From Adiantum capillus-veneris (Eukaryota > Streptophyta > Polypodiopsida > Polypodiales > Pteridaceae), in NCBI GenBank assembly GCA_014529385.2, contig CM043953.1:109684549-109748548 (forward strand): a stretch of 64,000 nt of DNA. The letters run 5' to 3'. Both the position numbers and the translations under genes were made by a program. Below, piece after piece: positions 37,951-48,850 of the stretch; the first letter of the stretch is position 1; every line of letters starts with the position of its first letter. Under the pieces are notes generated by a model. It had not been told where the DNA came from and did no database searches. It saw only the letters and a program-made list of their open reading frames with translations.

Positions 37951-39345
37951 ATGGATTCCACATTCACTCATGCATCAAAGAAAGAGGGAATGACTGAAGT
38001 GAAACATACCCAATATGTTTACACAACCCTCACCCATGTGAAAAAGCCAAAGAACATCACTTTCTTGGGAGCTTCAGAACTACTAACATGGATAGCCTAT
38101 CATGCTATTGGCCAGGCAAAGCATCTACCACTTGCCTTGGAGAAAAATTTATGGCTATTCCACAAGAATGATGATGAAGAAGAATTATAGACAAGAGCTC
38201 CACCAATGGCTACAAGATTGAGGACAAGGCTAGTCAATGTCCCAAGCCAAGAAACCGCTACAGAAGCAAAGGCCACTGAAAGCGACAAAGAAGAAAAAGA
38301 CAAGGAGGAGGAGGACACTCCTCTTGAAAGGAAGAAGAGAGAAAAAGGAAAGACTAAAGTAGAGGATGAAGAACCCAAAAGGTGGCCAAAGACCTACAAC
38401 ACCAGTAGAGGAACCAACCCAAAAAACAACAAGAATAGAGAGAGAAACAACAGCTTTTGAGCTTGAGAGAGGACTTAAAGGAGACTTTAAGGAGAAATGG
38501 AAACCATCCCCCAAGATGTTCAAAGTTCGAACAAAAAACCCTATGTACAATATGAAAGACGATCCTATGGTGGGTTTAGAACATCTCTATCAACAAGAAT
38601 AACGTCAAAGAGAGCAAGCAAAGGCACAAGACAAAGAGAAAGCACTGCCTAGATAGGACTCACCACTAGAACAAGTATACACCAAAGAAGATCCACACTT
38701 TACTCCTCAAAGAGGGCAGCCACAACTAGAGGAAAGTATCCCAAATGTTGGAACTGTGGAAACATAGAACGAACTGTCCAAGGAGTCTGAAAAGGAGCAA
38801 GTGGATAAGCCAGACAAAGCCCTCCCAACAGAGACTCTAGACACACAAACAAGTCAACCAGATGAACCAATCACAATCAAGGCTCCTGACACATCCGTGA
38901 TGAACCTAAAGCGAGCCACTCAAGAAACATGGAAACGTGGAAAGTCTAGACGACATAGATGAATATACCCAATATGCACATGATGTGGTGGACATGATGA
39001 GAGACAAGATCTGTGCTCGCCACCAACCGCTCCACAATTTGTATGAGCAATTAAGGCACTCAAATGACAAGATCAACATGGAAAACATTTATAATGAAGC
39101 ATACAAAGAAGCGATGGAATTCAAAGAGAAGGAACTGTCCGAACTAACTGCAAAGTCCATAGCGGACTTGGAATCTCTCCAAGCAAATAATCAGTAGCAA
39201 GAGCAATAGTTCAATGAAGCAACCACCACTTTACAAGAGTTAACTTCCACGATACAATGGCTACAGATCCAGCTAAATATTTCATATACTCAGCTGGCAC
39301 AACCAGAAGCTCATTGCCAAGAGAAAAACACATTGCTAAATTAGC
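37951..39345 (+). pseudogene. N-terminal part of coiled-coil ORF of element H2 (inverted segment)
   Basis: An ORF chain reads MDSTFTHASKKEGMTEVKH..., a block ITFLGASELLTWIAYHAIGQ, then a long acidic/basic segment (EEKDKEEEDTPLERKKREK) and from 38937 a coiled coil (NKINMENIYNEAYKEAMEFK...). Breaks: stop at 38188, frameshift near 38390, stops near 38602, 38658, 38766 and 39195. It aligns in order with the H1 copy at 44.2-46.0 kb. The sequence ends at the copia target duplication (39346-39350) and resumes at 33279 on the other strand. Function unknown. Confidence 0.55.
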
Positions 39346-39350
39346 TCAAG

Positions 39351-39577
39351 TGTTACCATATACATGTGGTAGTGATGTGTGTGAACACACTAGGATTGTC
39401 GGGGCATTTTTTCCCTCTTTAGGAAGTTTTTTCCCCCTTGCATTGTATATATGCCCATCACTCTAGGGATATCTATCTTTCCATTGCCCACTAAGTAACA
39501 CACTCTCTATTGTGTGCCTTGAGCTTCCTTTGTCTTCTCCAAGCTATGTGCGTTTCTCTACAACCCTAATTCCAACA
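39351..39577 (+). repeat. 5' LTR of the copia element (inverted segment)
   Basis: 227 bp, TGTTACCATA...TTCCAACA, partner of 33280-33507. Followed by a 2-bp spacer and primer site. Confidence 0.95.
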
Positions 39578-39579
39578 AT

Positions 39580-39591
39580 TGGTATCAGAGC
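39580..39591 (+). other. Primer-binding site of copia element (initiator tRNA-Met)
   Basis: TGGTATCAGAGC, exact complement of the plant iMet 3' end, just inside the LTR. Confidence 0.9.
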
Positions 39592-39938
39592 AGATTGCAT
39601 CATCCTGGGCTTAGTTGCCAGCAGCTCCAGCACAAGCCTGCTCATTTTCTTCGATTTCAGTGAGCTTTGGCGAGCGTTTACAGGTCAACCAAAATTTTAG
39701 GCACGCTCGTAAAGCTTATTCTGCTCAGATTTTTTATTCGGGCTCATTTTGACCTCGTGTTTCCACTACAAGTAGTACTACACATGCTATTTTTTCATTT
39801 TGTGTAGAATTTTTGTCATTCCCTTTTTTGCATAACAGGTGCCTTACAATCTTCTATGGTTTGTGCTATATAGCACGTGTTGTTATTGCTTTGGTTCTCC
39901 TATTTTCAGGCAGTTTTCACATCGATGCAGCATTTACC

Positions 39939-40058
39939 ATGGCTAACAACAACAGAGATGTGTTCAAGATGTTTGCTCCTAAGGACAGGTTGGATGGGGA
40001 CAATTACCCTATGTGGGCTTATATGATGCAACATGTTCTTGTGTCAAAGGGCGTCTAG
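39939..40058 (+). pseudogene. copia gag N terminus
   Basis: ATG at 39939 opens MANNNRDVFKMFAPKDRLDG, then NYPMWAYMMQHVLVSKGV and a stop where Trp is usual. It reads NIV to about 40067. The rest of gag begins on the minus strand near 37860 at QGIDVRP, so the two pieces meet at a codon boundary. The start was chosen because it is the first ATG that gives the typical copia gag opening, about 360 bp after the LTR. Confidence 0.75.
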
Positions 40059-40074
40059 AATATTGTGGTCAGAG

Positions 40075-40450
40075 AATGAGGTTGATCTACTAGTGAAGAT
40101 GTCGATTGTGGGTAGCTATTGGTCTCTCATTGGTTTTCCACCTTTCTGTAGCTTAAGGGCATCAGCAACTTGATGCTTGATGATGTTTGGTCTCACTTGA
40201 CAAGCTAAAAGTTAGCCATTACCACATTTAGTCTCCTTGGTGCGGTAAGTGCATCTAAAGGTATTTATGCATGAAAAAAGTGTACCAATTTGATGTAGGA
40301 TTTGTGATGGGTAAGAGGATCATGCTAATGTGAAAATGCATGCAAAAAATTCTTCCAACCTAGCAGCAGATCATCTTCGGCGCGCCTAAGATAAATTTTA
40401 CAATTTATTGTCACTTAGGCCCTAGTCTTGCCCTCTATAGCTTCTACATG
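40075..40450 (+). pseudogene. Possible copia gag remnant
   Basis: Interrupted frame with DDVWSHLTS, stop, KLAITTFSLLGAVSASKGIY and later FYNLLSLRP, resembling the middle of a copia gag. It overlaps, in gag terms, the minus-strand gag at 37.1-37.8 kb, so it is probably another copy or the product of recombination. Weak evidence. Confidence 0.3.
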
Positions 40451-40679
40451 TGTGTTATGAAGGTTGAAGCCCTTGGTTGTGTTTCTTGCACTTGGTGTTG
40501 TCTCTGTTGACAGACCTCTTTTGAGCCGAGCTTGACTTGGAATCACTAGCCATTAGATGTGTTCCCACTGAAGGTTGGTGAAGGTCCAATGTATTGAATA
40601 GAGTGTCCCCTTTGAGTTTGAGGCCAAACACATCAATATTTTTCACTGTGGTGCAAAATGTCACTTTGCGTCAAGCAGA

Positions 40680-41420
40680 ACATGTAATTTCTTTTTTAGC
40701 TTTGTACTAACCAAAATTTTTGGTTCAGGTAGAACAAATTGGGAAATGCATCTTCATTCTACCTTGTGGGATTATCGAGTTCCATCCAATACGGCTTTGA
40801 ACACGACTCCTTTTAATTTGTTCTATGGCATGTATGCAATATTGCCAATGGAATTTTTACTACCCACTCTTAGAGTTGCAAGTGAGCTGGAATGGAACGA
40901 GCGCAAGTTGTCAGAATGACTTGAAGACTTAGAACAAATAGATAAACAACATTTAGCAGCCATTGCCACATATATGCACGAAAACAAAAGCTTTTTTTTT
41001 ACTCACAATTGCTGACTAAAATTTTCAAACGAGGGGATTTAGTCCCAGTGTACTCGTTGAAACAACACATAACCAAGTTCAAGAAAAAAGGGCATGGTCC
41101 TTTTGTCATTGAAGATGTTTCACCAAAAGTGGAGAAGTCAAGCTAGCCACCTTAGATGGGAAAATAATGAAAAATTGGATGAGTGGATGTTGACTACGCA
41201 AACGTAACCTTCCCTTGACTAATCGCATGCAGCCAAGGAAAGAAATCTTAACAAAAATAGGTGATTGACAAGGCTCAGGAGAAAGCACGCATATGAGTTT
41301 TAAAACAAAAAGCTTCAAGACAATCGGCTCCTCAAGCTATACCACTTGATACTCTCCAAAGTCAAATGTGGGATGGGTTTTTAACCTCACTCCTATCTTA
41401 TTGCAGACATATAGCGAGAA
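40680..41420 (+). pseudogene. Gypsy integrase C-terminal remnant (H1 lineage, opposite strand)
   Basis: Reads GRTNWEMHLHSTLWDYRV, TALNTTPFNLFYGMYAILPMEF and LLPTLRVASELEWNERKLSE, closely parallel to H1 at 57.73-57.95 kb. A GPFVIEDVSPK fold block follows near 41095-41130. It lacks core and zinc finger. Stops throughout. Confidence 0.75.
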
Positions 41421-42217
41421 CCACGAACATAATTGTCAATCCATGGGACAAAGCTGACTCGACTAGTGCATAGAGGCTACAAGAGGGTGTCAATCTCTTG
41501 GAAAAAAATAGACACTAAAATGACCTAAGTCATCAAAAGCTAGTCGCTAATCGGCATACAAAGCATAATCGTTACAGCATTAAACGACATATCAATGTTA
41601 CGAAACTTCTAGGACATGTATATAAGGCCTAAGAACACATGTTTATGATCTCAAATCTCACTTTTGATGAAGTGAAAAAAATGCAATTATTAAGTGAAGG
41701 TGAGTTTTTGACCTAATCATTTTTAATCCCGAATGTATCTAAATGCTTAGCAATGATGCCCCAAAACCCCACTTATGCTTACTTTGTGATTTCCTACTTA
41801 TGATGAAATTAGGCCGTGGGTCAGAGACGCCAAAAGCTACGGATTACCATGATATCTTTACGTCAATGCGTAGAGCTCTTACCTGCAGTTGCAATGCAAC
41901 AGACGGCACTGCAATGAGAAGGAGAAATGTGAGCGTTGTTAGCTCACACTGTGTTTCTATTATCCACAAATTGCAAATAACTCACAAAAATTGGCCTTTA
42001 TACCTTAGTCAAAGTTTCTTTTTGGTCAAAAACTAATAATCTAGGAGCTCTAACTAAGGATAAGTTGATACAATTTGGAAGCTTATAGCCCTGGCTCATA
42101 CATTAGAATATCCATATGGAAAATAGGAGTTACAATATTCTTGATTTATCAAAAGAATAAGTGTTTTTACAATAAAAGCTCCCAAAAAATGTTACATGGG
42201 TTGACTTGCTGCTAACA
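41421..42217 (-). repeat. Putative 3' LTR of element H1 (outer end not defined)
   Basis: The minus strand begins TGTTAGCAGCAAG directly after a polypurine tract. A TATA-like GGTATAAAGGCC lies about 220 bp in. The 5' partner LTR is not in the window, so the length is unknown; the left limit given is only where the opposite-strand integrase remnant ends. Confidence 0.5.
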
Positions 42218-42255
42218 TTCCCCCCTCGTCAACTATGTCATCCCTTGACATAGTT
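42218..42255 (-). other. Hairpin and polypurine tract of element H1
   Basis: Minus strand: AACTATGTCA (42255-42246), loop AGGGA, TGACATAGTT (42240-42231): a perfect 10-bp stem. Then GACGAGGGGGGAA to 42218 and the TG of the LTR. Confidence 0.8.
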
Positions 42256-42654
42256 TCATGGATTGAAGTAGTCTTTGGGTTGATGGCTAGCGAGGCGGTC
42301 TTCAAGTGCATGTATAGATTTTTCATATATGATGCATCTTTCTTTGTCAGGGACTTGCAAAACTGAATAGTGAATTTGTTTTTAAGTTCAAGGGAAAAAT
42401 AGCAAACAAACCTTGATTTCAAATTGCTGATACTGGCCCAAAAAACTTTGTCCTCTATGTGAAGAATCCTGTGTAAAAAGCCTCTTCTAATGACAACATA
42501 TTGCTTGATGGCAGGAACATGCATATGGCGTAGAATCCGTAGAAGACTTCTTCTGAGGGCTGTCCACTCAGATCATAGCATAAATATTTGTTACCTTCCT
42601 AGGAAAGACATCCATGGGGCTCCTGCTTGCTCAGGCTCATGAAAATCTTGAATG

Positions 42655-42918
42655 TGATGGGTTGTAGGCTAAGGTGGTGGATGAAGCCGGTGGGGTGCCA
42701 TGGCTAGGAGAAGAGTAGCAGAAGGTTGAGAAAGAGAGGAGAGTCAATACTTAAGAATAAAACACGCTATGCTTGTATTTTTTGCTTGTGTTTTTTTCTC
42801 AAAATAAGCCTTACATATATATAACAAAAGATGTGCCATGCAAACTGGTAAAACAATTTAAGCTTCATCTGCATGCTTCAGGTGTAACTCTCAATCACCA
42901 GGGCTTGAGACCCCAACA
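42655..42918 (-). repeat. 3' LTR of short LTR element
   Basis: 264 bp; minus strand starts TGTTGGGGTC and ends CAACCCATCA. Confidence 0.9.
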
Positions 42919-43958
42919 ACCCCCCCCCCCAAGCCCAAACCATTGACTATGGACTTGATGCAGACCATGGCAAATTCCAATCACCTAAAACCGTGAGTAG
43001 AAGTCCCCCCCTTTGACAAGAACATAGGTGTGTGTGTGTGCACTTCTCTCAAAAGTGTGAGACATACAAGAACTCGACCAAACAACAAAAGGGTGGTCTT
43101 AACACTTTTATTTTCATGGCAGTGTCTATAACCTTGTACAAATTTTGGCATGACAATAACTGAAAACAAGGCTTTGACTGAAAAGTGTATGATGGTTTTG
43201 ACAATAGACAAAAGCTGACCAATCTATGATACTAAACTGGAAAAATAGTTTGTGAAACTGTGCATATGTTGATGGATCGAGTGCTCAAAGCAAATTATCA
43301 AAAAATTCACCACTTGCTTTCTTACTAGATGAGCTTTAACATTGCACTCACCCTTTTGATCTTCTTTGGCACCGCTATCCAAACTTCAATAATCGAATCC
43401 GAGATCTTCCATGTTGTAGCAATGCTTTAATATGTTGGAAAAACTTTGTTGTGCGTAGAAAAACTTGCTTGCCTTGTCCTTAAGCTTGAGATTTTTAAGT
43501 TGAGTGCGTCAAGCCCTTTACAGATAGCATTTTGAGAGGTTGCAGATGGCTTGTGCTGCCTTTTGATATGTTGCAAAAACTCCTTGACAATTCACCACCT
43601 GCTGCAAATCAAGTATCAAGCACCGAAAGTGGGAATAGGGTGTGCCTTTCCACTTTCTTAGAAGGTTAATTTAGGTTGGACACTATTTCTAAATAGTGTG
43701 AACATAAAAGAAAAACGAGCTCTCTATGTAGCAACGCAGACAGCAGATGACGAGCAAGATGGATGCACTTGCAATGGGCGGTAGGAAGCGATTTGGTTGA
43801 CAAGCATATGTCAAAAGTTGGTTCTCAGGCCAGAGCGACCACGCTCATGCAAATTCTGCTCAATTCTGGCCTGGTTGTTCAACCTCCTCTCTCCTCTGTA
43901 AGCGGCTGCTCCTGCGAGCCGAGTCGAGCCAAGGCTGATGCCAAGCTTTGATACCAGA

Positions 43959-44217
43959 TGATGGGTTGCAGGCTATGGTGGATGAATCGGTGGGGTGCCA
44001 TGGCTAGGAGGGGAGTAGCATAAGGTTGAGTGAGAGAGGAGAGTCAATACTCAATAAAAGAACATGCTATGCTTGTATTTTTTCCTTGTGCCTTACATAT
44101 AGATAACAAAAGATGTGCCATGAAAACTGGTAAACACAATTGAAGCTTCATCTGCATGCTTCAAGGGGTAATTTCCATGGGTTAGATGACCGATCACCAA
44201 GGCTTGAAACCCTAATA
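43959..44217 (-). repeat. 5' LTR of short LTR element
   Basis: 259 bp; differs from its partner by several substitutions and indels. The minus-strand first base pair is TA instead of TG. Confidence 0.9.
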
Positions 44218-46000
44218 GAATGCATGTAATCAGCATTCTACACATTTTATAGAGAATTGCACATGAGAGGTCAGGGAGGATTTTGAAGAAGTGCATGGTG
44301 CCCATTAGGGTTTTCACCATGTAGTATTTCATTGTTCGTCCCTGCTCTGGAGCTAGCAGTCTTGGGTAGTTGAGCCAAGTTGGTCTATTCTTCCCTCAAT
44401 GCATCATGTGGGGACAGAATGTAGGATCCTTCTGTATTGTTTCAGATGCTCTTGTAAACAAAATGAGGTATCGTGAGTTCTTGTTGAGCCAGTTCTTTCT
44501 CCATTTTGAGTGGAGAACATCTAAATCTTCTTCCTGCATATCCTTGTAAAGTCTTTCTTTGACTTGTAGTAGCTCCACCTTTATCAAAGGGTAGGGCAGC
44601 GATTGCTGATGCCATTGAGCATTGATTTGGTTGGGAGTGAGCTGGGTTACATTGACTGAGTGGAGAACTCACAACTTGCAATCCATTGCCGCTTTCCATT
44701 CAGCATCTACTTCATGGGCAATCTGCTCTTTCAGTGTATCTTCTTCAACTTTAGAAAGTTGGACCATTGGAACTTGTTCTTCTTCAGTGATTGGCACTTG
44801 AAACTCCGAATCTCCAATCTACCCTTCTATTAGTTGTGTTTCCATATCCTCAAAGGAGACTGATGGTATGTCTATACTTGGTTGTCCAAAGGTTCCTACC
44901 TCCTCTTGAGCTTCCGTATGTCCCTCTCTCAGCAACTGGTTGGCTCTCTTTAAATCCTCTATTTCCTTGAGCAACTGCTCTTCTCTTTGTACTCACATTA
45001 AGGAAATCTCTCATCTTTGTGCATGTTCAAGCTTCAATTCAAGTTCCAGGTCCTTGTTTCTCTTTTCCAAAGTCTTGTAGACTTCATTTGTCCCCTTGAG
45101 TGAAGCCACAGCTGGGTTTTCCTTGATCTGACTTAGAAATGATGCTTGGTCATTGATTCTTTTCTCGGAGTATTGCAATGAGGCACTAGCTACATCTAGT
45201 TGCACTTGGATCTTTTGGACTGAGTAGTGATTAAAAGTTTATTGGTCACTTCAGTCAGCTATTGGTACTTGCTTTTGCATGCATCTGATAGCTTTGTGAG
45301 GATCTCCCCTAAATCTTCCATCTCTTTTTGTTGCCTTTCCTTTACAATTTGTTGTTGTCTTGCTTCATTTTTAGCTCTTTAATCTGTCCTTGAAGATCCT
45401 CAATGATGTTCATCATGTCTTCGAGCTCACCATGTAGAGAATCTATTACATGTTCCAATTCCTTAGCTTTGGCACTGCGGCTAAGCGCTGCTGTTTGCAT
45501 TTTTTTTGTCATTAGCTACATCTGCTTTGCATACTCATTAGCCTAAATGATGACTTCATCCATTGTTTCCCATTCTTCAGGTTCTACCTGAGGCTGCTTA
45601 GAAGTTCCAGCAGATTTGGCTTGCGTCTCTTTAAATTGTTCAGTGGATTTTGCTTGTGTATTCATAGCTGGTTCAACCGATTCTTGCTGAGGCTTTGTAG
45701 CTACTTCAACTGATTCTAGTTGTGTTGTTGTAGAAGGTCCGACTTCACTTTTGTCACTTTCCTTACGTTGTTCATGACTGGCTTTCTCTTGTTGTTTCTT
45801 GGTGTGTAGAGTTGTTTGGTCACTTTTGAAGCCATGGACTTGTCCACTACATAGTCCTGATGCTGCTCATCCAGTTTGGGCTCATTCGGAGTCAATTTGA
45901 CTTTATATGTCAAATTTGACACTTTGTAGCCTTCAAGCTGTTTCCTGCTATTTGACAGCTTGCCTTGACTGTTTTCTTGAAACCATCTAGGTACATTGTG

Positions 46001-47090
46001 TATAGACCTTGTCTATAAGCTGCCTATGGAGTCAGAATCTAATTCTGGCATGTGGCAAAAACCTAGATTATTTACTTGGCACCCCCTCGAACCCTGCCAA
46101 ATGGCCATCTAATAATTTGGAAGTGTTCTACTATATAGGGTCATGCTACAGTTCAAGTCTCGTCCAATTTGATTGAGCTAACAAACCGCTATGGTCATTT
46201 TTGTGTCATAGGAGTTCGTGTATAGTTGGGATTCTAGGGTTTTTTCCTGAGCCTAGACCTGCTACCCAACTCTATAGAAACGTTCTTTGATGAGTTTAGA
46301 ACTTACCCCTTATGTCTCGTGTGAGACAGCACTGAAAATGGGCGACTGTGGAGACCGGAAATCTTACGCAAAGAAGGTAGAAAGCTCTCTACTCCAAGAG
46401 TGCTAGTGGAAATGAGGTGATTTTGGGCTACCTTGGATATCTATACTTGGACTTCCTAAACTATTTCCCCCCAGATTCCCTTGTTAGTCCTTCTAGGCCG
46501 TGAAATCTATGTTAGACTCAAAAAATTCTCAATCGGGTTTCATTAGCTCATTTTGTTAGAATTTGCAAAAGTAGGCCTTGGCGGCTTACTTTAGGCTTTT
46601 CGCTTCCATTTCTCGTTTTGATTGAAAATTTTTGTGCTTTTCTGCCTTGTTCTTCTTATCATCACTGTATCTTCAGTTTCTCTATTTGAGCTCATTTGCT
46701 ATTTACTATTAATTTTTGACCTGTTTATTAAAAAAATCAAAGAAAATAATAAAATGCACTAAAAAAGAAAATTGAAAAATCAACAATTAAGAAAATCCAT
46801 TGGACAAAATCAAGAAAAGTTGATGAAGATAAGCAATAAAGGCTAATTTTTTATATTATATACACTATTTACACTCGTCAGGGAGATGTTATTAGTTGAA
46901 ATTTCCCTGTTGATGATTTTTAAGGACATTATTACGTATTTTTTTGCAAAAAACCACACGTTAACATCCACCTTTTTTTCTCCCTCTTCAAACATTGTCC
47001 TTAATTACTGAAGTTTCCTTCCACCCCTCCTAGATGAAGTACTCCGGGACGACTGTGTGCATGGGTTGAGCAATTGTGTCTATGCATAGC
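46001..47090. other. Non-coding or heavily decayed part of H1
   Basis: AT-rich, no coding block longer than about 25 codons. A minus-strand stretch at 46.0-46.3 kb is weakly protein-like and leads into the coiled-coil ORF. Confidence 0.4.
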
Positions 47091-47099
47091 CATGGTTGG

Positions 47100-47594
47100 C
47101 TCCACCATGCACTGAAGATCAATGCAATTCAAACCAGCATGTTTGTGCAAGAGTTGGGTCTTGAGTAGTTAACTCAAGGGTTAGCATTTGTCAAGGTTTC
47201 CTGTTCATAGTTTCTAAATAGCAGATTTTGTAATTTGTGTGCTCTTTGCCTGATTGTACCATCTGGATGCTTTGGCACACTGATTTCCTGAGCTAAAGGT
47301 ATCAATGATGACGATTGCTAAGTTTTAACTCTCCATTGATATCTTGGTTTTTCATTGATGAACTATTGTGGTTGAGTGTTTTGAGACTTAACTCTCCACT
47401 ACTTCATCGGCTTTACAGTTTGTGGAGAAGATAAATTCTTCTTTTTCCTTGAAACCCATCTTGTGTTAGTTTCCCTTCTAAAAGATGTTTTTCTCTGAGT
47501 TGTTAGATGTGAAACTTTCTTCGTTATGGTAGATGAGTTTTTAGGCACCCAAATTTGAGACGGCTTGTCCTTGAGTTGTGCTTTTGGTACCCAA
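47100..47594 (-). pseudogene. WVPK-repeat basic ORF of element H1 (3' part, cut by element B)
   Basis: The minus strand begins at the edge of element B with VPKAQLKDKPSQIWVPKNSS. A basic stretch follows (TQRKTSFRRETNTRWVSRKK), a stop at 47399, and further readable sequence (QEISVPKHPDGTIRQRAHKL) to a stop inside a hairpin at 47160-47178. Its 5' end lies across element B at about 56790-56735. A second copy is at 63.5-63.96 kb on the plus strand. The repeated I-W-V-P-K motif and basic charge suggest nucleic-acid binding; that is inference only. Confidence 0.55.
47160..47178 (-). terminator. Stop-codon hairpin after WVPK ORF, H1 copy
   Basis: CTTGAGT, 5-nt loop, ACTCAAG. The equivalent palindrome occurs at 63952-63970. 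Terminator function is not known; listed for its conservation. Confidence 0.4.
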
Positions 47595-48782
47595 TGTAAC
47601 ATTTAATGGCCTAAAAACTTGTGTGTAGCGGAAATTAGCATGAACATAGTGGGCATTTCATTAGAATAGATTCCTAATGAGAATTACAAGAGTGCTTGGG
47701 TGGAGAGAGCAACAAAAACCATAACACCTAGTTAGATAGCATAAACAACACTTTCAAAAGAGAGAGAAATTAAGCTATTGACAAAAATTGAGGACCAGAT
47801 TTGCATGGATCCGGTCCCCCCTCAAAAAGGCTTTGTATTATGGTTTCTCCCATCAAGAGAGACATTGTACAATACAATTCTTTGTGTTCCTTCAAGACTA
47901 GCTAGTGCAATGAAGATGAAAGATTCATGCACTAAGCAAAACACTTAGCAAACACAACATTAATTATCCCCGGTCTCAGACCCAAGACCTCGCACACCTT
48001 TGAGGATGGTGAGAGCTAGCAGGGTATGAGAGTAGATTGAGAGGAAGAAGGAGTATCTTACGAGAAAGATGTACATCTCCTCACATAATCACTCATATTA
48101 TCATATCTTAGCTTAGTAATTAGCTTGGTAGAGGAGATGAGCATGCATTGAAGCTTGGCTCTTGGTTGGATTTGCATCCACATGCCAAGAGTATGTCGAT
48201 GTAGGCTTCTATCTCACAAGCTTTGAGTAGGTGATGAGCTCTCCATTAAAGCTTGGGAAGAGATAGTCTTCTCTTTCTTCACATGAGATTGTGTGAGTGT
48301 GTGTGTGATAATGCCTTGCAAAAATCAGCCCCCTCTCTCTCTTGGGCGATCCATCTTGCTATTTGCTCTTGTTATCTCCTCATTGGACCTCCCCAGGGCT
48401 AGCCAATGACTATTAAGCAGCATAAGTGATAGCCTTCTGACATGTGTCCCCCTTTCCCCTTTTGTGAGAGCTTTAGGTAATTTAATAATTCAACTAAACT
48501 CTCATTGGACCCCTTTGCCTCCTGGCCAATAGGAATCAGGCAAGCCATTGGGCTCCTAAATGCTCATTCGACCCCTTGGGAGACTATCCAATAGTCTTCT
48601 AGAGGACTTAATTCTCATTGGTTCTTTTATTAAGTGTTTTTAAATTAATTAAACTAGATTTACTCTAGCCTAATTCTCATTGGTCCACCTCAAAGGCCAT
48701 CCAATAGGAATTGGGTACACCTTGTGGGCATCTAGGCTAGGGCGCTGACATGTGTCCCTCATTCCCTTTGTGTAAAGGGAGC

Positions 48783-48850
<68 letters not shown>

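Larger units (their letters stand above)
42655..44217 (-). mobile_element. Short non-autonomous LTR element (1.56 kb, no pol)
   Basis: LTRs 42655-42918 and 43959-44217 flank about 1.04 kb. Target duplication GAATG is perfect (42650-42654 and 44218-44222). Minus-strand primer site TGGTATCAAAGC (43956-43945) and polypurine tract CTTGGGGGGGGGGG (just right of 42918) fix the orientation. No gag or pol motif is readable inside. Size fits a large TRIM or small LARD-like element needing enzymes in trans. Confidence 0.9.
42256..46000 (-). pseudogene. Coiled-coil accessory ORF of element H1 (interrupted)
   Basis: Minus-strand pieces in order: a Lys-rich start (VKLTPNEPKLDEQHQDYVVD, 45922-45716), a Gln/Glu/Ser-rich stretch, a coiled coil (KAKELEHVIDSLHGELEDMM and following, about 45500-45380), NPAVASLKGTNEVYKTLEKR (45110-45050), more coil, a WHQQSLPYPL region (44620) and the C-terminal block GFYAICMFLPSS...EEAFYTGFF (about 42550-42470). 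The short LTR element 42655-44217 splits it. About ten stops and several frame shifts. Two-copy conservation with H2 indicates a real former protein; role unknown. Confidence 0.6.

Noticed and set aside
33280-39577. Two LTRs facing each other as a foldback transposon
   Set aside because: The inner side of one LTR leads to pol and a polypurine tract and the other to a primer site and gag start, so they are 3' and 5' LTRs of a copia element, not foldback arms.
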